Positions 58,467 to 64,000 of a stretch of 64,000 nucleotides of DNA are shown piece by piece (position 1 is the stretch's first letter; every line of letters begins with the position of its first letter). The stretch lies in contig JAEWFA010000052.1 in NCBI GenBank assembly GCA_023389055.1, forward strand, positions 1 through 64,000, in the 5' to 3' direction. The notes beneath the pieces were generated by a model. It had not been told where the DNA came from and made no database searches. It was given only the letters and a program-made list of their open reading frames with translations. Both the position numbers and the translations under genes were made by a program. The DNA is from Pseudomonadota bacterium. GTDB lineage: Bacteria > Pseudomonadota > Gammaproteobacteria > Burkholderiales > Burkholderiaceae_E.

Positions 58467-60260
58467 TCATCTGTCTTCGACCTGCAACACGGCGAGGAAG
58501 GCTTCCTGCGGGATCTCCACGCTGCCCACCTGCTTCATCCGTTTCTTGCCCGCCTTCTGCTTTTCCAGCAATTTTTTCTTGCGGCTGATGTCGCCGCCGT
58601 AGCACTTGGCAAGCACGTTCTTGCGCAGTGCCTTGACGTTTTCGCGCGCGATGATGTTCGCGCCGATGGCCGCCTGGATCGCGACGTCGTACATCTGCCG
58701 CGGGATCAGTTCGCGCATCTTGGCGGCGACGTCCCGCCCCCGGCTCTGCGCGACGCTGCGGTGCACGATCAGCGACAGCGCGTCGACCTTCTCGTTGTTC
58801 ACGAGAATGTCCATCTTGACGACGTCGGAGGCACGGTACTCGAGGAACTCGTAGTCCATCGACGCGTAGCCGCGCGAGGTCGACTTCAGCTTGTCGAAGA
58901 AGTCGAGCACGATCTCGTTCATCGGCAGTTCGTAGGTGAGCTGCACCTGGCGTCCGTGGTACGCGAGGTTGCGCTGCACGCCGCGCTTGCCGGTGCACAG
59001 CGTCATGATCGAGCCCACGTATTCCTGCGGCGTGAAGATCGTAACGGTGACGATAGGCTCGCGGATCTCCTCGATCTTCGACGGCTCGGGCATCTTCGAC
59101 GGGTTCTCCACGCGCAGCACCTGTGCGTCGCGCAGCATCACCTCGTACACGACGGTGGGCGCCGTCGTGACGAGTTCCATGTCGAACTCGCGCTCGAGTC
59201 GCTCCTGCACGATGTCCATGTGCAGCAGCCCGAGGAACCCGCAGCGAAAGCCGAAGCCGAGCGCCTGCGACACCTCGGGCTCGAACTGCAGCGACGCGTC
59301 GTTCAACTGCAGCTTCTCGAGCGCCTCGCGCATTGCCTCGAACTGGTTCGCCTCCACCGGATACAGCCCCGCGAACACCGAAGGCTTGATCTCGCGGAAG
59401 CCCGGCAGCGGCTTCGACGCCGGCTGCGCGGCGAGCGTGATCGTGTCGCCGACCTTCGCCGCCTTCAGCTCCTTGATCCCGGTGATCACGTAGCCGACGG
59501 CGCCCGTTTCGAGCAAATCGCGCGGGCTCGCCTTCGGCGTGAAGACGCCGAGCTGCTCGCAGTTGTGCACGGCGCCCGTGGCCATCAATCGGATCCGCTC
59601 GCGTGCGCGCAGGACGCCGTTGAACACGCGCACCAGCATCACGACGCCGACGTAGTTGTCGAACCACGAATCGATGATCAGCGCCTGCAGCGGCGCGTCG
59701 GGGCTGCCCCGCGGCGGCGGCACGCGCGCGACGATCGCCTCGAGGATCTCGTCGATCCCCTCGCCCGTCTTCGCGCTGGCGCGGATCGCATCGCTGGCGT
59801 CGATGCCGATGACGTCCTCGATCTCGACGGCCGCCGCGTCGGGATCGGCCTGCGGCAGGTCGATCTTGTTGAGCACCGGGACGACCTCGACGCCCAGGTC
59901 GATGGCCGTGTAGCAGTTGGCCACGGTCTGCGCCTCGACGCCCTGCGAAGCGTCGACGACGAGCAGCGCTCCCTCGCAGGCCGACAGCGATCGGCTCACC
60001 TCGTAGGAGAAGTCGACGTGCCCCGGCGTGTCGATCAGGTTCAGCGCATACGTCTTTCCATCGCGCGCCTGGTATTGCAGTGCCGCGGTCTGCGCCTTGA
60101 TCGTGATGCCGCGCTCGCGCTCCAGCGCCATCGAGTCGAGCACCTGCTCTTCCATCTCGCGATCGCTCAGGCCGCCGCAACGCTGGATCAGGCGGTCGGC
60201 AAGCGTCGATTTGCCGTGATCGATGTGCGCGATGATGGAAAAGTTGCGGATGTGCTGCAT
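58467..60260 (-). CDS. lepA: elongation factor 4
   Basis: 597 residues, the standard LepA length. AHIDHGKSTLADRL is the GTP-binding P loop, DTPGHVDFSYEVSRSL and NKIDLPQ the other G boxes, and the C-terminal domain (ending AGKKRMKQVGSVEIPQEAFLAVL) is LepA-specific. It back-translocates or helps ribosome biogenesis. Followed by lepB after 28 bp; preceded by the large inverted-repeat element. Confidence 0.97.
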   Translation of the reverse strand: MQHIRNFSIIAHIDHGKSTLADRLIQRCGGLSDREMEEQVLDSMALERERGITIKAQTAALQYQARDGKTYALNLIDTPGHVDFSYEVSRSLSACEGALLVVDASQGVEAQTVANCYTAIDLGVEVVPVLNKIDLPQADPDAAAVEIEDVIGIDASDAIRASAKTGEGIDEILEAIVARVPPPRGSPDAPLQALIIDSWFDNYVGVVMLVRVFNGVLRARERIRLMATGAVHNCEQLGVFTPKASPRDLLETGAVGYVITGIKELKAAKVGDTITLAAQPASKPLPGFREIKPSVFAGLYPVEANQFEAMREALEKLQLNDASLQFEPEVSQALGFGFRCGFLGLLHMDIVQERLEREFDMELVTTAPTVVYEVMLRDAQVLRVENPSKMPEPSKIEEIREPIVTVTIFTPQEYVGSIMTLCTGKRGVQRNLAYHGRQVQLTYELPMNEIVLDFFDKLKSTSRGYASMDYEFLEYRASDVVKMDILVNNEKVDALSLIVHRSVAQSRGRDVAAKMRELIPRQMYDVAIQAAIGANIIARENVKALRKNVLAKCYGGDISRKKKLLEKQKAGKKRMKQVGSVEIPQEAFLAVLQVEDR

Positions 60261-60389
60261 CGAAGCCGTAAAGACCGGATCGCCCGCCGCCGCGCCTGCG
60301 GCAGTCGACGACGGTGCCCGAAACGAAGAGAGGCGCTGCGCGTCCCGCGCCGACGCACCTCGGGTACGCCCACGCAGGCTAAACAGTCG

Positions 60390-60398
60390 ATTTTATCA
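60390..60398 (-). promoter_or_regulatory. extended -10 promoter candidate for lepA
   Basis: On the minus strand TGATAAAAT fits an extended -10 (TGn then TAAAAT), about 130 bp before lepA. No -35 is evident. Because the inverted repeat upstream looks like a strong stop, lepA would need its own promoter. The rest of 60261-60463 shows only this box and the A7 tract (T7 on the minus strand). Confidence 0.4.
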
Positions 60399-60463
60399 GC
60401 GCCGCATGCGCCGAGCGCCCCGCCCGACCGCCACCCCCCGCCGCAGACCCTAAAAAAACAAGC

Positions 60464-60794
60464 GACGGAGTTCGACGGGTCCGCCCGCCGCACCCCTGCG
60501 GCGGCAGTCGGCGCGGCCGTCCCGCCTGGCGCACGGCGGTCGCGCGGGCTGCCCCGGCGGGCGCTCGACGAGCGGCGCGCTACCGAAAGGAAACCTGCGG
60601 GACCCGTCGCCTGGGGTGCGAAGCGCCCCTCGGCAGCGGGTGCAGGTTTCCGAGGTAGGCGCCGGTAGCCTCCGCGAAGCGGAGGCCGAAGCCGTGCGCC
60701 CGCCGGGGCAGCCCGCGCGACCGCCGTGCGCCAGGCGGGACGGCCGCGCCGACTGCCGCCGCAGGGGTGGCGGGCGGACCCGTCGAACTCCGTC
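60464..60794. repeat. long inverted repeat, two ~100-bp arms
   Basis: Left arm 60464-60564 (101 bp), right arm 60696-60794 (99 bp). The arms are inverse complements throughout except for a 2-nt GC insertion in the left arm near 60490. The outermost bases are GACGGAGTTCGAC. Both sides are flanked by AGC (60461-60463 and 60795-60797), a possible 3-bp target duplication. The right arm supplies the last two bases of the mucD stop codon as read on the plus strand (tca at 60793-60795). No other copy is in the window and no transposase is encoded, so a MITE-like origin is a hypothesis. Confidence 0.9.
60565..60695. other. structured loop of the inverted repeat (two further hairpins)
   Basis: The 131-bp spacer folds into two stems. 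The longer (60574-60663) pairs GGCGC-CTACC with GGTAG-GCGCC (one bulged base), GGAAACCTGC (60589-60598) with GCAGGTTTCC (60642-60651), ACCCG with CGGGT, and an apical GGGGTGC/GCGCCCC with a GAA loop. The shorter (60668-60686) is a perfect 8-bp GCCTCCGC/GCGGAGGC hairpin, also with a GAA loop. With the outer arms this makes a three-way junction. Pairings are counted by eye on DNA; the RNA, if made, could be read from either strand. Confidence 0.75.
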
Positions 60795-62262
60795 AGCGCG
60801 CCTCGGGCCGTAGCGGCACGAACTGCGCCGAATCCCCCCTTCGCACCAACAACACCGCCGCCTTCGCCGGATCGAGCTTCGCGACGATCTCGCCGAAGCG
60901 CCGCGCGTTCGGAATCTCCTCGTTGTTGATCGACAGCAGGATGTCGCCCGGGCGGATTCCCGCCCGTGCCGCGGCACCCTCCGCCGCATCGACGACGACG
61001 CCGCCGCGCACGCGCAGCCGCTGCCTTTGCTGTTCGGGCAGGTCGGAGACCGCCAGCCCCAGCGAATTCACCGCCGGCGGCTGGTCTGCGCGCCGGGGCT
61101 CCGAGGAACGCGAACGGGCAGAGCGCTCCGGCTCGAGTTCGGCCACGGTGATTCGGAACTGCTTCGTCTCGCCGCGGCGCCACACCTCGATCGGCACCGT
61201 CGACCCGGGACGCGTGGACCCGACCAGTCGCGGCAGGTCGCTCGAGCGATCGATCGGCTTGCCGTCGAACTTCAGGATGATGTCGCCGACCTCGAGCCCT
61301 GCGCTCTCCGCCGGCCCGCCCTGCTCGATGCTGCGCACCAGCGCTCCGGACGGACGATCGAGTCCGAGAGGTCCGGCGACGTCTCGCGTGACTTCCGAGA
61401 TCCCGACTCCGATGCGCCCGCGAACGACTCGTCCGGAGGTACGCAACTGTTCGACCACCCGCATCACCTCGTCGATGGGAATCGCGAACGAGATTCCCAT
61501 GAACCCGCCGGTGCGGCTGTAGATCTGCGAGTTGATTCCGACGACCTCGCCGGCCAGGTTGATCAGCGGACCGCCGGAGTTGCCCGGGTTGACTGCCACA
61601 TCGGTCTGGATGAACGGCAGGTAGTCGCCGGTATCGCGGCTCTTCGCCGAGACGATGCCCGCGGTGACGGTGTTGTCGAGGCCGAACGGCGAGCCGATCG
61701 CCAGCACCCATTCGCCGACGCGCAGGCGCTCCGAATCGCCGATCGTCATGAACGGGAGATTCGTCGCTTCGACCTTCACCAGCGCGACGTCGGTTCGTCG
61801 ATCCGAGCCGATCAGCTTGCCGCGCAGCTCGCGCTTGTCGGTGAGCGTCACGTAGATGTCGTCGGCGCCCTCGACCACGTGGTGGTTGGTGAGGACATAG
61901 CCATCGGAGGAGATGATGAAGCCCGAGCCGATGCCGCGCGGCACCTCTTCGCCGGCCCCGGGGCCGTTGCGTCCCGGAGCGCGCGGACCCTGGCGCGGCG
62001 GAAAGAACCGGCGGAAGAAATCGTAGAACGGATCGTTTTCGTCCAGCCCGTCGGGAAACGGAAACTGCGGCAGCTGGGCGCGGTCTCCGTTGGCGCGTTC
62101 GGTCGTGCGGATGTTCACGACCGCGGGTCCGACCTTCTCGACCAGGTCGGCGAAGTCGGGCAGGCGCCCCCGACTCGCCGGTTGAGCGAGCGACGGCGGC
62201 GCCCATCCGGCGAAGGCGGCGGCGGCAACGGCCAGCATGCATGCGGCAAGCAGGTTTCTCAT
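60793..62262 (-). CDS. mucD: DegP/MucD-type periplasmic serine protease
   Basis: 489 residues. Signal peptide about 1-27 (ending PSLAQP). The protease domain has His128 (TNHHVV), Asp158 (RTDVAL) and Ser229 (GNSGGPL); two PDZ domains follow (about 290-370 and 395-480). A low-complexity Phe/Pro/Arg stretch (about 65-100) precedes the protease core. It degrades or refolds misfolded envelope proteins. In related bacteria it lies after rpoE-rseA-rseB; those genes are missing here. Its TGA is formed at the edge of the inverted repeat; if the repeat is excised in thought, the frame would run LFF and stop at TAG. Confidence 0.94.
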   Translation of the reverse strand: MRNLLAACMLAVAAAAFAGWAPPSLAQPASRGRLPDFADLVEKVGPAVVNIRTTERANGDRAQLPQFPFPDGLDENDPFYDFFRRFFPPRQGPRAPGRNGPGAGEEVPRGIGSGFIISSDGYVLTNHHVVEGADDIYVTLTDKRELRGKLIGSDRRTDVALVKVEATNLPFMTIGDSERLRVGEWVLAIGSPFGLDNTVTAGIVSAKSRDTGDYLPFIQTDVAVNPGNSGGPLINLAGEVVGINSQIYSRTGGFMGISFAIPIDEVMRVVEQLRTSGRVVRGRIGVGISEVTRDVAGPLGLDRPSGALVRSIEQGGPAESAGLEVGDIILKFDGKPIDRSSDLPRLVGSTRPGSTVPIEVWRRGETKQFRITVAELEPERSARSRSSEPRRADQPPAVNSLGLAVSDLPEQQRQRLRVRGGVVVDAAEGAAARAGIRPGDILLSINNEEIPNARRFGEIVAKLDPAKAAVLLVRRGDSAQFVPLRPEAR

Positions 62263-62340
62263 ACGGTCTGTACCTCGGCCCGATACTTCAGCAAAGCACA
62301 AGCGGCGCGCGGCGTGCGCTTTCGCGCGCGGCGCCGGGGG

Positions 62341-62847
62341 TCATTGTGGCCCGGTCGTGGACGCCGGTGGCGTGTCGGCTCGCGTGGCGCCGCGTCCGTA
62401 CCATAGCAGCCACGCGCGCAGGCGCCGCCAGTCGTCGGGGTCGGCAGCAATGCCGCCCGCGCCGAACCGGCTGAACATCACGTCGATCGTCGCCGACTCG
62501 CCGGCCACGCGCAGCCGCAACCAGGCCAGCGGCCCGAACACGTTCCAGCGCTCGATTCGCACCGCTCGCTGCCCGCGCTCGCCGCCGCGCGCGTCGCTCC
62601 AGCTCGCGCGTCCCTGTTCATCGATGGCGAGACTTCCGTCGGCCGGCCCTCGGGTCTTCGAGAAACGGCGCCGCCCCGCGGCGATCGCGAAGCAGGCGAG
62701 CGATGCGAGCACGATCGCGCCCCGCTGCTCCGGTTCGGCGAAGGCCGTCGCGAAAATCGACCCAAAGAGCGCGAAGAACGCGAGCGCAACGTGCAGGCGC
62801 TGCGCAAGCGCGCGCGGCGCGGAATCGATGCGCAGCGCAAAAGACAC
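62341..62847 (-). CDS. YgfX-like membrane protein
   Basis: 168 residues starting at a GTG (62847) with GGAAG 7 bp upstream. Two close hydrophobic segments (about 18-35 and 40-55) are followed by a soluble domain (SLAIDEQGRASW; WNVFGPLAWLRLRV; DDWRRLRAWLLWY). Length, topology and position directly after fabF match the YgfX/CptA-like proteins found at this place in Betaproteobacteria. Some YgfX proteins act on cell division; that role is not shown for this group. It begins 20 bp after fabF. Confidence 0.65.
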   Translation of the reverse strand: MSFALRIDSAPRALAQRLHVALAFFALFGSIFATAFAEPEQRGAIVLASLACFAIAAGRRRFSKTRGPADGSLAIDEQGRASWSDARGGERGQRAVRIERWNVFGPLAWLRLRVAGESATIDVMFSRFGAGGIAADPDDWRRLRAWLLWYGRGATRADTPPASTTGPQ

Positions 62848-62867
62848 CGTCGCGCTTCCGCAGGACG

Positions 62868-64000
<1,133 letters not shown>

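Larger units (their letters stand above)
60452..60794 (-). terminator. giant stem-loop with T tract downstream of mucD
   Basis: Read on the minus strand, the base of the roughly 100-bp stem closes at 60464 and is followed after five nucleotides by seven T residues (60458-60452). The stem begins at the mucD stop codon. The arrangement is that of an intrinsic terminator but with a stem many times longer than usual. It should end mucD transcripts before lepA. Confidence 0.5.

Noticed and set aside
60450..60989. A 179-codon minus-strand frame running through the inverted repeat
   Set aside because: Its two halves are just the repeat read twice; no ribosome binding site or conserved sequence. The DNA structure explains the region better than a protein.

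Overview
The window is about 68% GC and almost fully coding, and it reads as chromosome of a betaproteobacterium, most likely of the order Burkholderiales. The main reason is the block fabF - ygfX-like - mucD - lepA - lepB - DUF4845 - rnc - era - recO - pdxJ - acpS - nagZ - uvrC - pgsA at 49.9-64.0 kb, which follows the order usual for that class. DUF3108, TAXI-type TRAP transporters and E. coli-type SerA fit the same placement. No prophage, CRISPR array or intact insertion sequence was seen.

Layout. 0-8.2 kb: a diheme cytochrome c; a left-pointing group serA - nnrS - cupin - aspA (serine synthesis, NO-related membrane protein, aspartase); a HIT hydrolase; a chromate transporter; a PLP-dependent serine/threonine dehydratase. 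8.2-13.3 kb: a TAXI-TRAP system (receptor, hairpin terminator, fused permease) behind a class III aminotransferase. 13.4-25.2 kb: BT1-like transporter and DUF3108 protein, SPW membrane protein, mnmC, a LysR regulator, an LtaS-like sulfatase, a two-component pair and an ABC-F ATPase. 25.3-29.4 kb: purL and a RibD-C reductase. 30.1-43.1 kb: a fused oxoprolinase/hydantoinase and its MarR-like regulator facing away from a DctPQM TRAP operon that runs on into nnr (NAD(P)HX repair) and pgi, then an orphan LolD/YbbA ATPase back to back with a GDSL arylesterase and a molybdate/sulfate permease.

43.2-50.0 kb is the most rearranged part. It holds a nucleoside-sugar-type epimerase, tRNA-Leu(UAA), FrnE, a SYLF lipoprotein, tRNA-Gly(GCC), tRNA-Cys(GCA), a start-less PEP-CTERM gene and a copA-cueR copper module with a clear CueR operator. 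The glyW-cysT-leuZ tRNA set normally follows pgsA directly; here Gly-Cys is inverted and separated from pgsA by the copper module.

50.0-64.0 kb is the conserved housekeeping block on the minus strand, with many 4-bp ATGA overlaps. Two things stand out. First, rpoE-rseA-rseB, expected between the ygfX-like gene and mucD, are absent. Second, the 532-bp gap between mucD and lepA carries a 331-bp element: two arms of about 100 bp, identical in inverse orientation except for a 2-nt indel, around a 131-bp loop that folds into two more hairpins. It ends at the mucD stop codon on one side and next to a T7 tract (minus strand) on the other. This is the best candidate in the window for something undescribed: a structured RNA/giant terminator, a MITE-like insertion, or both.
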